Shown: positions 35,480 to 52,294, counted from the stretch's first letter. The stretch is DNA of 64,000 nucleotides from Atherinomorus stipes (GCA_023101725.1 JALJCO010007127.1:372001-436000), one strand, 5' to 3'. Translations and numbers: made by a program. The notes: generated from the letters alone by a model not told the origin.

Positions 35480-36110
35480 TTAATGTGGGTCACTTCCATT
35501 CGCTACCTCATTTCCCCACCTCCAACCCTGAAAATTAAAAAGAAAAAAATGCCTTTCTTGGGTGACCAGAATAGCGCCTAACCAACTATATTTGAGGTCA
35601 AAGTTCACTATATCCCCTTGGCAACTCCACAGCAACAAGAAACAACGGTGTCTAGACAGGTCACGGTGCCCCCCCTCCTTCCTCAGCAATGCCACCCCAC
35701 CTCCTCCTGGCTCCTTCCGGAAGGAGGTGTCAGCAGCAGCCAAGTACAGGGTAAACAGGGCAGGGCGGGGGTGTGGGGGTGGCCTTTGGCCCGCATGGGG
35801 TCGGATCAGCACCTCCACCCTCCAGTGATCAAAGATGAGTATCCTCCATGCCAGGGCCTTGGTCAAAGGGGGCAGGGTCGGGAGATGAACTCTGCGTTTC
35901 TGTAATCTAGACGTGTCCAGACCCGATTGTCTTCTTTCACGGCCCAAAATGGACCCTTCCGGTGCTGCTGATTACATTAGGGAGGACAACCTCTTTTCAC
36001 AGGGGCACCCAGACAAAAGAGGCGCTTCCGTGCCCCTCGCCATCTGGTCCCAAAATAACAGAAAAGGTCCCAGGGAAGGGGGAAAAAAAAGAAAGAAAAA
36101 AAGAAAAAAA
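35480..36110. promoter_or_regulatory. Candidate regulatory block with a DR1 nuclear-receptor site
   Basis: AGGTCAAAGTTCA at 35595-35607 is a direct repeat of AGGTCA-like half-sites with 1-bp spacing (DR1: PPAR/RXR, HNF4, COUP-TF type). The surrounding ~600 bp is GC-richer than its flanks and non-repetitive, and is open in more than one frame on both strands without known protein motifs, which fits constrained noncoding DNA better than a gene. Conservation is not tested. Confidence 0.3.
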
Positions 36111-38360
36111 AAGAGCCCAGCCAGCACGCAGCCTTAAATGAAAAGAACACTGTTTGAATAGATGGGATGGCTGGACAGATAAGCAAACATACAGTAAAGC
36201 CTCACATTTACGCAGAGATTGGAACCCAATCTACATCAGCAAATAAGGCAGCATACATGAGCTCTGTCTGATGAGCAGGCCTGCAAATACAGAACTGGGC
36301 CACACATACATACATACATACATACATTATCATTATTACAATCCATCAATACCCAGAGGGTCTTCATCTACCACCCTGGACCATGCAGACAGATTTGTGA
36401 TGGGAATTAGATTGAAAGAATTATAATATGTGACGGTTCAGAGTACTTAAAACAATACAGTCGATAGAAACTGAGCTAAATAATTAAACATTAAGTACAT
36501 TAGGCAAAACTACGACAAAAAAGTCAATGTACGGGCAGCCAAGAGGATTTTCAACACATTATGTTGATTGCCAATTGATTTGTAACCCTAAATAATGCAA
36601 ACTAAATGTCTGCGCATGTTTATACTCCATTATGACTTGTGAATAAACGTGCTACAGCTTCACCTCTTTAATATACAGTATTTATTCACAAAAGTGATGC
36701 AGATAACTGCAATAAATCCAATTCCTGATCAAAGAAATGCGAAAAACTGGAAATCTGCAGTCCAGTTTTTAAAACAGTGATAGGCTAGCATTCTTTGCAG
36801 GGTTGCCTGTAGTCTGTGCACAAACTGAAAGGAGGGTCTTCAGTTTCAAATCGCATTAAACCTCTCAATCACTTACAAATCTTCTATTAGAGACTTTTGA
36901 TTTGTTGAATTTATGAAAATCCAACATGAAAAAAACAGAGAGCACAAAAATGTTTTATGTCAGAAAATGACCAATTTATGATTATTTATTGCCCACTTAA
37001 AAGATTATGCCAAATTCAAAATCCTAAATAGCTTTGTCCACACTATGAATGTGTTTTGCTCACTTCATTGCCTCTTTGAAAGGTCTGCATGTTCAACACA
37101 CAAGCGGGCACTTCAGGTAAGTTACCCTGTGTTATATTCTCTTACAAAGAATAACCTGTGACTTCTAGGGCTCTGTTTAGCTGATACTGATTATGTGCTC
37201 TACTATGCATGGCTTGTGTTTGTCGCAGTTTGAGCCCACAAGGAAATTCAGTAAATAAACCACCTCATTAGTGGCAAAGGTGATGCTGTCCTTGATCTCA
37301 AGTGGTTTTGTCATTGAGAGGTAAAGTTAGATTAAGCAGCCTGTCCATATGGGCCCTGCCATCTTTCAGAATCTGCTTTTAGCTCTTAAATGGCATAAAT
37401 CACAGTCAACTTTGTTAAACAGAAGAAAAGAGAAAACCAATGTGCTTCCAATGCATGTTTTTGATTACATAATTCTATAAACAACAAATCCTGGTCTCTC
37501 AAAACAAACCTCTAAAACTGTGATCATCTGTCATCTTTTCAAACTGCCCATACTTGCACATAGCAGGGCTTCTGTTAGAAGCTACAACCAACTCAGGAAT
37601 TTAGTTTTAAATGAATGCACAAATTCAAGGTTTCAGATGGACCTGTCACTCTAACTTCAACTGCAAGAGAGATTGGGATTTAGTAAATCTGATTTTTAAA
37701 AAAGTACTGCGAGAACAAAAATCTTTTAATGAATCATGAGATATTTGCATATTGCTGGTAGAACTAGGCCATACAGAATATCCAAGGTAAAATCCAAAGA
37801 TGAGCTTTTAATAAAGTTTCGTGTTAGTTTTATTTGCACTCCCTTGACATTCTTTAAAGCCAAGTTTAACATGCTGTTGAAACTACATCTCATGCAACTT
37901 TAATATCTTTTTAAAAATTGCTTTACAGTTAAGTACAGTACTCCAGGTCTTACAGTAAGCAAGATAAATACTTAGAGGATAAACTCAGCAAGAAAGCATT
38001 TCATTTTCAACTTCTCCCTTAACTTTTTTTTTAGGAAAAAAAATTCTATCTTGAAGAAAAAGTCCACAGAAATACATTTTAAAAATCCATTCATAATGCT
38101 TTGAATTGTCAAATAAATAAGTACATTATAAGAAAAAAGTTCAATGCATAAACACAGTCAAATTAGAATTTTAGTTTCACACTAAATGTTTCACATCCAA
38201 CACAAAATGGTCAGATCAGTTACACAAGTCCATTCATAGATACAAACTGAATGCCAATAACTTTCTGCTGGTGGGATTCTTGACAGCTATATCCTGAGTG
38301 AAGTAGAAATTACCGTCAGTGTCTTAAAAGCCTGCTTCAACACATGACAACAAGCGCCTC
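36111..38360. other. Noncoding DNA, no gene recognised
   Basis: A short CATA repeat lies at 36305-36328. A plus-strand donor-like CACTTCAG|GTAAGT occurs at about 37118 but without a convincing exon in front. Nothing else recognised. Confidence 0.45.
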
Positions 38361-38448
38361 TCATCCCTGCTCTGATGCGGCAACATCCTCCAAGTGCTTT
38401 ACATCTGATATGTTCATCTGTGCCATTTCCACAGAAAGCAGCTCATAA
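38361..38448 (-). other. Terminal-exon candidate, minus strand
   Basis: The acceptor TTCTTTCCATATTGTTCAG (ending 38449) is followed by an open frame beginning YELLSVEMAQMNISDVKHLE and ending VAASEQG-stop at 38361-38363. It is codon-like but short, and no family is recognised. It may be one of several alternative 3' ends of the putative minus-strand unit between 32 and 49 kb, or chance. Confidence 0.2.
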
Positions 38449-41099
38449 CTGAACAATATGGAAAGAATAAACCAAACAGGTGAGCTGGTGTGATGTGTCT
38501 GCTCTACTTGGGAAAACTTCAAAAATTTTAAAAAATGCATATTTTTTTCTTTAAAGAAAAAAAAAAAAAGAAGCCTAAATGTTCTGACTTGCAGAGTTGG
38601 ACAGTAAGTCACCAGAAACTTCAGTGTTCTTTGTTTTTCTTTGTTTACTTGAGGAGTAGTTTTTGGCCTTGCAATTATTGATTAAAAAAACAGAAAGAAA
38701 GGAAAAAAAAAACAATAAATATGATACAGAATTACAGGGCAGCTGAAGCCTGGATGTTTGTGGAGTTTGTTTGGTGTTTGTAGGCAAGTATTCTGCCAGA
38801 TGATAGTTAGTAATATAAGTACACTGCTGAATCATAAGAACATAAAATATTTCAATAAATGAGTGGGAGTCTGACAGCTTCAGAAAAGCGCTAAATGTGT
38901 TTGAAATTTCTCCAGTGGTGCAATACCTGCATGAATGTTAGAACCTTGTTTTCTATACGCTCAGGTGATTTTGCTGTTCTTATATTCATGAACTGCTTTG
39001 CATGATTTTTTTTTCCTTCTGCCTGAAAAAACTGGCAGTGTAAAGATATTCACATGCAGCCAAAACCAGAAGTGAAGCAAACTCCTCATATAGTATGCGC
39101 ACGATCACAGACCTGCTGTCTACTCCCCCCCAAAAAGATCTCACATTTTACATAAAAAATGCGGGAAAACCAAAAGCTTTTCTACCTGCAGATCAAAATG
39201 AAACACCTGACGAATACCTTACAGTTAATCACAGATGTAGGATACTCCTACAGCATAAAGGAACAAAGACTGTATTTCCAGAACTTTCTCTCCAGTATTC
39301 TGCCTCTCTAAACTTTCCTACTATTCCACGGAAGAAAGCAACAACACTGAAAAGTTTCCTTACTTTTGCTGTCAATTAATCTTTCTTCATGCTCTCAGTT
39401 CTTAATATCACTTGCTAATAATTTGCTAATGAGCAAAACAAACCAAAAGAACAACAGCATTATTAAGTCCAGCCTAACCTGAAGTCATTGCACATGCGTC
39501 TGCTGGGGGTTGCACAGGAGTGGCAGACACCAGCTCGGTTTCACAGCAGAGGGATATGTGAAGTGAGTGTGACATATAGAGGGCAGGTGGTGCCAGTCAT
39601 GTGGAGTACATGAGCGCAGTCCCAATCTGTAGTGTCTGAACTCCGTAATTAGTTCTTTTTCTTAAGCTATCTCCAAATTATGTCATCAGGCCTTACAGAG
39701 AACTCATTATTCAGTGCAGCAAACAAACTGGAAATAGCACTCAATTCTATGGAGACCTGAGAAATGCGTTCCAGAGAGGGACGTGAATCGCTGTGTGAAA
39801 CCAACAAGAACCAACATGACACCTGGCATTTTACAGCTAAAGTGGGTTGATGCACACTACTGAACACAAAGGCGAGACACGCTTCTTAATTGTACAGGTT
39901 TGCATATAAGAATAGAAGAAAATCACATATGGTTGTCAACAAAAGGCTATTTTTTTTAAGAAACTGGTATATCATTGAAAATGGTTTTGGCATTTTAAAT
40001 GCTCATCTGCAGTCAATTAGTCATTTCAAATAAATGCCCAAAAAGCTTTCCAAATAGGACATGTAAGGAAATTTGAAATAATCCTGAAGTGTAAAAAGAA
40101 AATGACCAGAATTTCGTGTGCACAGGCAAACAATTCCTGAAAATAATCAAATTCAGCTGCAGAATAAATAAGTCATTTTGAAAGGTGTTAAATTCCACAC
40201 TGTCCAAAAGTTTTCAGAGTGCTGAGAGAGCTACATTTTGTTTTGGCACAAGTCACAAAATAACTCTGTTCTCTTTGGGTCAACAACTGCTATTAGTGCT
40301 GCTTTGCTGTCATGTTAGAGGTGTTGGGAAATATTCACAACAATCTGTTCAGAAATCTAAGACATTCAGGTTCAAAGGCATCCACTGTGATGTGCAAGGT
40401 GACTGAATAAAACAAAATTTTTGAGGTGCACCACCGGCAGGCTGGACTTCACTCTTCAATCAGTCTTTTTAAGACTGAATACAGGCAAGTTGTCCACTAA
40501 GTTTTGTTTAGTTTTTTTTTTTTTTTTACATAAATTACTTCCTGCTTAATTATTTTAATGTATGCAAATGCAAAAAGTGTTCTTAAAACACAATATAAAA
40601 ATATCTGTAAATCTTCTCAAGATTAAAAAATAAAATACATCTGGGTCAAGCCCAAAAACTTTAAAAGTCGGTTTAGCAAAGTCCTTGGAAAATAACTCTA
40701 CACCTGCACAGAAATCATGCAGTGTGAACTTCCATAAAAATGACATGTGTCCTTTCTTAAAGTTTGCACCAGCATTGTAAAGAGGGTAATTAACTATTAG
40801 TTAAAGGCAGCAATCATTCAGTGATGAAGATAAAAGGACTCAAAGGAAAACAATCTGGAAATGGGCTGGTACCATTCACATCACAGTCGGATTCCAGAGG
40901 TTATATGCTTAAGTCCTGTTAAGAGCATCAAAAGGGCAAACACTGAACACTGAGCACTTCTGCATGACTGTTTAGAAACACAACCAGAGTTTAAGCACAC
41001 AAACATGAAAAATATCAATTTCACATTTGGTTTAACGCTTTCACACTTTGTGTCATTGACACCCAGAAAGCAGAGCTGTGGAAGACAAAACACAGCTCC
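38449..41099. other. Noncoding DNA, no gene recognised
   Basis: AT-rich unique sequence. No exon with paired splice sites was found on either strand. Confidence 0.4.
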
Positions 41100-41650
41100 T
41101 GGATAAGGATCATGTTAATGCCTATCAATTAGGATCAAAAAGGGATTAACCGGCATGGTTGCAGCGGTGGGATGGGAGCCCATGCAAAGTCACTGAATAC
41201 TAGGGGTCGCACCCCCGACTTCATTAGGCCTGACCTTTCCAAGCCATTGTGTGACAGGAGAGATCCTGCAGTCTGTGGATGCAGTCTTAGCCACCTTAGA
41301 AGGCTTGTGGAGAGTCAAATACGAGACATGCAGAAAAGCTGTTAGAGATCAGTGAAATATGAAATATTCACTTTCAAAGTCCAGAGAGACTTATTAGGTT
41401 ACTGCAACTTGGTGCAGGTGGGTATTTACTCATCAACCCCCACATTCCTTGCAAAGGAAATAATTTTCTTTTTCACCTTAGAGAGAAGTGAGATTTACTA
41501 ATTAGTCATGGTGCAGCCTCCCCTCACTATGATGTACTGCAGGGTTGACGAGCTCCAACTCTGCCTTGCTGTCTTAATTCACAAAAGGTCAAATGGCAAA
41601 GCGAAAGCAGGTATTCAAGGTGTGTTAGAATAAGCCCCAATTAAGGAAAA
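41100..41650. promoter_or_regulatory. Candidate conserved noncoding block
   Basis: About 550 bp is free of simple repeats, with balanced composition and many recognisable cores: CATGCAAAG (POU/octamer-like), TTACTAATTAGTC (homeodomain), CACAAAAGGTCAAATGG and AAAGGAAATAATT. No frame is coding-like. It stands out from the AT-rich flanks. Assignment as an en2-locus enhancer is inference. Confidence 0.25.
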
Positions 41651-42638
41651 ATGCAAGTACGCCCTCAAGTCCTACATATCCCACTTTGGGGGAAACTTTT
41701 TTGCAAAGCTCCTGCGCTGGGAAAATTGTAATGCAGCTGCATGTTAGGAACACTTCTTTCAAATATTCAAAATACTTTTAAAGCCACATAAAGTTGCTGC
41801 AACAAGTTACACCTTTCCCAAGCATCTTCACAGCTGAGTAGCCTCAAGAATAAAAATAATAACAGAATGACACAGATTGGCACCAATATCAGCCATTAAG
41901 TCTGATACAATCCCATCTCCATATAATGATTGCTGTATAGGTTCGGAAGAGCACTATCTGCTTCAAGTTTAACCTTTCATACTAGTGTTGAACATTGTTT
42001 TGCCATGTGTAAATCCCTAGTGGAGCAAGGTGAGCTGAAGTTACTGGGATCAATTATGTATAACAACGAAAAACAATCTATTAGTTGACAAGTAAGCCCA
42101 AATGTCCATGCAATGCATGTCAATTCTTAACTATCTACTCAAATGAACAACACCGCACAGTAGGTTTAGGTGGGAAATTATAACTTAGACCGCACAATTT
42201 CCCTACACTGGCAAGGCTTCAATCCAAAAGCGAGTATTCACTTCTGAAGTGTCGAGAAACTCAGTGAAACTCAGAGTTAAATGTGCTGAAGTTCCTCCAA
42301 GGTAGAAGTTTCTTCCCAAAAGGTAAGTACTTGTTCAAGCTGCTGCTCAGATTAAGTAGGCATGTAGCCTCGCGCAGCGCTGCAGTCAAACAGTGGCCAC
42401 CCTGACCCTCTTTGTACCATTTATGAGACGGTTATAGATGAGCACACCCCATGTAAAAGCCAGCGACGGATTTGCAGTCAAATGAAAACAGGAAGTACTG
42501 CTGAAGCTGTCACTGCTACGCTGCTGACTGGGAACGGACATGCAGCATGTGCACATCTGAAGACTGGCTGGATCTCAAACAGTTGGAACAAATGCAGGCA
42601 AATACACAACATTTACACACCCACCGACGAGCACTTAC

Positions 42639-45600
42639 CTTTCATGAAGCTCAAATATAACAACTGACATTTACAATATAGTCAGAGTGGGTTTTCAGGC
42701 TGCCCTGTTTAAATGGGGACCTAATATTCATGTGATGCTGTGGCTTCAGATTAAACTCAAAACCCGTGCTCAGTTAGTTTGTAGCGATAAACAAATGTCT
42801 TTTACATCCAAGAAATAATGTTAATGTTTACGAAAATGAATTTCAGAACGCAGAAATTAAATTAGATTTGAGAATCCACAGGATGAACAAATTTCTCAAT
42901 AACTTAGCCTGCATGAGTAAACAGAACAGAAAAACAGCGATTAGTTAATCAGGAAAAAGAAAAGCATAAACGATATAGCTGTATCACCAGGACATCTTTG
43001 TGTTTAATTGTCAGATTTTACTCAAATATGGAGTTGCAAAACAGTTTAAACAATTTATTTTAACTATCTAAACTGTAGCTACAAAATCAAAACTGTTTGC
43101 TCAAGCAAAAGAGAATGGGATGAAGTTAACTTATTTGTCCCGTTCAACAAAAGTCAACAGGTTTGAGTGTGAAATAATAGAAGAGGAAAAAAATCCACTT
43201 AGTCTGACGTTAATCTATAGGTTTGGCAACTCCGACCTGCCTCCTTTCCTCATGACACCACAACACATGCATAAACCCAAAGGTGCCTTTTTCCCCCTCT
43301 ATTTTCGTGGCAACAGAGCAGAGGCCCAGCTTAATGTTACTGACAGCCACTGTTGTGCTACGTGGCATCAGAACACTGTCTGGCTTTCACATGAGGTCTT
43401 AACAGTGAAGAAAAACAAGTATTCAAGAGGGCGAAGGTGACCTAAACCTTTCCGTGAGACAAACTAGCAGTCCCATGTCAGAAAATGTGTTACTTTTAAA
43501 TAAATGTTACAATGGGTGGTCTTTATATTGATGTGTATTTACAGCCCCTGCAACTTTATTAAGGTTTAAACCTTAATTTTCAATTTATGTAAGGTAAAAT
43601 GGATATAACACAGTGTGATGTCGCTCTATTTACTCGACGTAAACATGATATTCATTAAATGTTTTGTGATATTTTCTAGATTAAGTATATGTAGCTTAGA
43701 TTTTTTTAAAAATGCATGCTGCGGAATTAAACAATTAATACATAAAATCATTGTAGAAATATGGTTGCACAAACCAGAAAAAAGCATTTGAACGTCGACA
43801 ATATTTAACAATTCAAGAATGAAACATTTGTTTAATGTTAAGTTTTCTGATGCATTCTTTAAAATAAAACAACATTTTTATTCACGATGGAAATTATTCC
43901 TTAAAATATCAGATTTAGATTCAGGAAATAAAAATTACCGCAGCCAAAACAAATCATTGTTTTTTTGGTTCCAAAAAACACACTCTATAGAAATGTAAAA
44001 TTTAAACACGGGACACAAGAAATATGTATTTACTGCATTCGAATAATTCGTCCTAAATTAATTTACGCTGTATGTTATTAAACAAACTTATGGCTTGTAT
44101 TGATCTGCGACGATAAAAAGCATAAACTGTGTATCGCACAGTTTATTTCAAAGTGTATAATTTGAGATCTTAATGTTATGTTATTTCAGTATGTTCAAAT
44201 TAAATGAATGCTGGGAAAATTTATTTGCATTTTATAATTTCCATGTATTTCAATTAACAACTTCAAAAGCATAGGGATAATGTTCAATTAATATCATTTT
44301 AGATTAAAAAATATTAAAATAAAATGAAATGCTAAGATGAAGTAAAAATACTTCATCAGTGGTGCGGTGTAAATACATTAACTTATTAATTAATTATAAG
44401 CCATAATTCTAACCGCTCACGTCCTTTTTTTGTGCAAAGTTATTTTCAAATTTCTGCTGCGAAAAAGTTTGCTCGCTCCGTAAAAGTTGTGTCTTTTTTC
44501 TTACACCAATTAAACTAAGATCAGATTCTCTTTTCTGCAAGCAGGAGTACAAATCCTCCCTTTCGCCAAAACCTAAAATGGATGCTGATGGCTTGAAGTT
44601 TTTGATGGCTAAAACAAGCTAAGGGTCACAGCTGTGCAGTTGTGCTCTCGGGCAACGAGCAAGTGGATCCATGCTTTGGCAGACGGCCAGGAGACATTTT
44701 ACAATACAGGGAAAGCCTTGATTAAAAATGTGGCCCACCAGTGTCAAATGAAACTGTGTCATTTCGCAGCAGCGACTGCTGAGATAAACATCCCTCCATT
44801 TACAGCAGACAGAAGCAGGTGCTGCTGTTGTACAGAGCAATGCTTTGAAACATGCTCAGATTTTAAGTTGTATTTGCACAGAAATTGACCCAAAAATCTT
44901 TTCATTAAAGCCCCAGAAGCATTAGAAGCTAGATGAAAGCCTGTTTTCGCCAGGCATCATCATGATGTTACACCTCGTGACCTCACTGTGGGTGGAGACA
45001 ATGGACCAATAGGAAAACAGGATGGAGATTTCAGAATGCCTCTTGCATCAGCATTTTCCAGCTAAGCCTCAAGTGAAAGTTACGAGTTCCATATCCATGA
45101 TTATGTTATGAAGAGATCAAAAATCAGTGTTAATAAAATATGATTGCAGCTGAGTGAGTGAGTGAGTGACAGCGGTGAATTTGATTACCCAATTCTCAGC
45201 ATCACATCACACAGAACTGGCATTTCAAGCTGGAGCTCAACCTCTGTAAATACTGCTGTGTGCAGTGGAGTGATATTTCCCTCAGGCAATCACATTCACT
45301 CACTGCAGCATCTTAAAGCATTCCTAGAATTGCTTTTCTCAACTTTAAACGAGTCCAAATGTGCTTTAATGAACAGGTCAACACAATTCTTACCATTTGG
45401 GTGGGTACGCTCCTGGACTGAAGACATGAAGGCATGACAGGCTACAACAAACCCTGAATCTCCTGTGACAATAAAAGAGAAAAGTATGAGCAAACAACTG
45501 TCTCTCAGTAAGAGTTTATATAAACACTGTTATGTTGCAAAGACGTCAAACACATGATTATATTCAAGTAGTTGTAATGCATAGATAAATTAAGTCTTGT

Positions 45601-48600
45601 GCAGGCTGCAAGCATCACTGAGACAATTTTAAGTCTAATTAGAAATTATTAGCAGCAGTTAACAATCCTAAAAATACTTTAAAAATAACTGAGCTGTAGA
45701 TGGTCACTCTAATATTACAAACTGAAATGTGTGCATTAGTTATAATTCTATTTTAGAGCAGATTCAAGCAATGTATCACTTTAACTAATACTCTGCATAA
45801 AACTAGCAGAGGTTACACAAATCCTAAGGTATTATTGTGGTCATTAATAAAAGTCAAAAGTATTAAACTATTAAAGTAAATGTACCGCACATACATAAAA
45901 CGAAAAACATATCGTATTAAAGTATCGTATTTAAATAACTCTATACTGTCTAAACAAATAACTAGCCGCAAGCCACACTGTGCTCTAACAAACATAATAA
46001 TTAGTGTATTTGTCTCTTTGTTGCTGCAAAAACAAAGTTAATTCACAAGCTTAAAATACTGCTTTTACATGCATTTCTTACCTTCCTAATTGCAATTCCT
46101 GTCATTTTTGTCAGACACTGGATCAGGTTTTGGACAGGCCTGTAAAAACGCTGCATGTTTTAAGTGTGGCTGCACGCCGTTAAAACACAATCAACAACCT
46201 CTCAAAAATCATTAGGCAAAAAGACAAGATCAGATTAAAGGAGCAGTCTGACAGCAGGCAAGTTTGCACCGAGTAGGTGATAATGAAGAGATCTGTCTAG
46301 GCTGGTCAATGATATGGCAAACAGATAAACATCACAGACTTAGTGAGTGGAAGTAACTTGTAATGTCAGAGTGAAGCTCAGGGCACTTTTAAAAGCCAAT
46401 GCTTTCAGTTTATTTATTATCATAATATATATTATAATTATGTAAAAATCGAATTTCCTGCCACTACACACTACTTTTTATTGTTAATAAAAGTAAATTT
46501 ACACTGTAACAGAGGCAATGTTAAACTAAATAGAAACCTGCCGCTTATAAAACATGATTTCATTTGCAAAAATATAATTTTATTTTCAATCACGTTGTCA
46601 TTGGACATTAGTAATTTTGGTATTAAAATATGTTTCACTGGTTATTACAAAAGTAATTAATTAAATCTAAATCAATCAGCCGCAAAGCATCACAACACCT
46701 AAAATAAAGTCTGTTATTGGCTGCCTCTATTTACGAGTAATACCTCCTACTGGGTTCATTTGTTTTGAATGACATGCAGGTTTAACTCCAAAAGTCAGCA
46801 AGTAGATATACATACAAAATTATATAGCATTTTAGATTTTAGGCATTCTCAAATTTTGATTTAAAATGCTAGGATATTATTTCAAGCTGAAATTATGCCA
46901 AGCTTTACTTTTTCTTTGGTAAATCCTGCAAAATAGTAGAGACACTCAGTGTAAGTATGAATCCAGCTGTTTCATGTAAAAATATTCAACAGCTGAACTT
47001 CAAAAGATACTTTTTTTCCATTTATGCTATATTAAAATACATATATATACACGAATATATTATAAAAACACAAATCTGAAGCCATGCATCTAACATGCAA
47101 AAACATTAGTTCTTCTACTTGCTTCATGCCCTGCAAGCCTCTGGCTTTGATGAATCAGACAAAATGGCTACCAAACGTCCCAAGAACAGACAAATATGCA
47201 CCACTTGAGAAACGAGTAACAAACACAAAACCAACATGTAGAAAATGCCATTGAAATGTGACAACTGTTTAGTTACAGACTTATATTCATCCAAGAATGC
47301 TAACTACTAAATAAATAGGCCTACATACAGCAGACAGAACAAATTTAGGTTATAAATACCCATATAAAAGTTTTACATCTTTTCTTTGGGCTCTATTTAC
47401 TTAGGTATTTGCATTCTTTCATGTACAGTGTACAGCATCCTTCCCATGTTTCTTTGCTCCTGATTTTAACATATACGTCATGGGTAGCAATAGCGCTTTA
47501 GCAGCCATCTTGCCCCGAAAGAGCAGACACTGGAAGGAGGGAGGAAGGCTCTCCAAGTCATATGACTGCACTGTCTGCAGACAACTGCAGTGACAAGGCA
47601 AAAGCGTCTAGACAAATCTGTGGCAGCAGCAGATCAGGTACACCGGCACTGTCCCACACAGCTTATTTTGATTTTTGTTAATCATCATTAACATGTGTTT
47701 TTGTGTGTTCGCTTTAACCTGAAATGTAAAGTATTTCCTTCACAGACTGGAAAATGTGTGACGATTAACCTTGTCAACCATGGAAAGGCATTGTTCAAAC
47801 CAGATAAATTTTTGTCCCAGATATTCCAAGCTAGAGAGGGAGTAAAAGGTGTACAAATATAAAAGATTTTCAATTGGGCTTGATGATGCAGAGTTGTGAG
47901 TAAAAGTTGTAGGATATTTTGTGCGTGTTTGGTATATTTTAATGTATGAGACATTCTAATTGTAAAGCAAGTGTTTTGATTATTTATAAGCTACAGTAAT
48001 TGAAATTAAAAGATGTACACTGTTAACACATCAAGAGGCACCATATAAATAGCATTTTTGGGGGGAAATAGCCAATCAATAAATCCAGTTCCTTCCTACT
48101 AACCAACACAACTTTCAAAGTGAGCATACAATTTCTGTCATACTACAACAACGAACCTTAAATGCTGCCTTCTGTCTTCTGGATGGTGCACTCTTGAACT
48201 CCAGTGATGAAGGCTGATTTCCTGCAGAGCATAAATACGAATGTGAAAAGAAAAGAATGAGATAGCAACACGATTCATATGTATCATCAAAACACGTTAT
48301 AGTGGCCTAGACTTGAATTGTGCTTGCTTTGTATGCTTGTCCGGTTCTTTGTTATCAATATAGTGGTGATAGTGTGGCTTTAAGGGTTAAAAACAACGAA
48401 CTGATTATTCAACTGAATGCAGGTTTTCTCCCTCAGGTGTCTGCTGAGTTAACAGATTGCTTAAGCGCGCGTGGGGTTAATCAAAAAAGTTCGCGTCAGC
48501 AAAGGTGCGTCACCTGCGCATCTTCCTGAAGTAGTGTGAATGAGGTCAAGTCCACACAACAAATGAGCTATTAGCTCATATTTGGGGAGATTTACACAAA

Positions 48601-48811
48601 AAATGCCTTAACAAAATACAGTACAGTTAATTTCAATTGCAAAAAATACATCGTACCTCATACAGTTTATTGGACGGAATGAATTAAATTATAAGCCACA
48701 AATATTTTTTACAGCACAGCTAACATTTATAAACACCCTTAAAAACAATATAATGCAGCAGCATTCACTGTATGTTAAGCACTTTGCTCTCTGGCGCTTG
48801 TCTTGCCTACC
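42639..48811 (-). other. Putative spliced minus-strand transcript, likely noncoding
   Basis: Exon-like segments lie in order on the minus strand behind a CpG-rich promoter: a first exon ending at 48811 (GCACAG|GTAGGC), then 48221-48157, 46139-46082 (donor GGAAG|GTAAGA), 45462-45394 (acceptor TTTATTGTCACAG, donor AATG|GTAAGA) and 42704-42639 (donor GAAAG|GTAAGT). Individual segments have open frames, for example PVQNLIQCLTKMTGIAIRK, but the phases do not give one frame through all of them. I therefore read it as a possible long noncoding RNA or as chance sites. The order matches where CNPY1 lies in mammals; no canopy coding sequence was recognised. Confidence 0.25.
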
Positions 48812-48889
48812 TGTGCATAAAGAGGTGTCTGCTGATAGACTGCAGAAGAAAAAACTTTCACAGCGTTTATCTAAAAAAAAAATATTTAT

Positions 48890-49240
48890 ATAAATATATT
48901 TCGCCTGAGCGTGGCGATTCGTGAGCGAGGGCGTCTGAGGAGGAGAGCGAAGATCCCATTTCCCACCAGGCGGGTTCCTTGTAAATGCGCAGAGCCATGT
49001 AAAAAACTCCATTTCCAATTTTATCAATTTCAGACAGACTCCAGACAGTCTCCTAACGGTTACGTGCCTGGTTCCCTTGCGCGTGCACGCCGAATGGCGC
49101 GGGAAGCGGCGATGACAGATCCAGAGTGACAGCGCCAGTGGCCAATGGCAAAGAAGAGTCGAATCTAGCAGCCAATCACGGCGGCCGATAAGTGCGAGCT
49201 TCCGCCCCTCATCCTCCTCCTCACCCGTCTGTTGACAGTG
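48890..49240 (-). promoter_or_regulatory. CpG-rich promoter-like region with two CCAAT boxes
   Basis: CpG-rich sequence (GCGCGTGCACGCCG..., GGCGCGGGAAGCGGCG) is isolated in AT-rich DNA. CCAAT occurs at 49142-49146 and 49172-49176, followed by a C-rich TCCTCCTCC stretch. A donor-bearing first-exon candidate lies to the left on the minus strand. The direction of transcription is not certain; a bidirectional promoter is possible. Confidence 0.45.
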
Positions 49241-49465
49241 AGTGCACTGAATAAAACAACAGTCTGAGTTAAGCAGTTCATTGCACTGAGATGTGGGTCA
49301 CTGACTGCAGCTTATTCACTCTGGGAAAACAGCAGAGGTGAATGGTATTATGTGTTACAGCGAAATCATATCATACGTAATCGCCCCAGTCGTGCACATA
49401 TTATTTAATGTGAGTATCATATGTGAGTTTAGTAGCTACAATGATGCACAATTACTTGACTGCAA

Positions 49466-52294
<2,829 letters not shown>

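Noticed and set aside
35480..35947. 155-codon minus-strand frame (and overlapping + strand frames)
   Set aside because: Several frames are open at once on both strands, composition is GC-rich, and no protein family motif is seen; better explained as noncoding DNA with high GC.
43120..43440. 106-codon + strand frame
   Set aside because: No domain, no splice signals, AT-rich surroundings; probably chance.
48689..49027. 112-codon minus-strand frame at the CpG promoter
   Set aside because: Includes a low-complexity YIYINIFF segment from an AT tract and lacks family motifs; treated as possible untranslated first exon.
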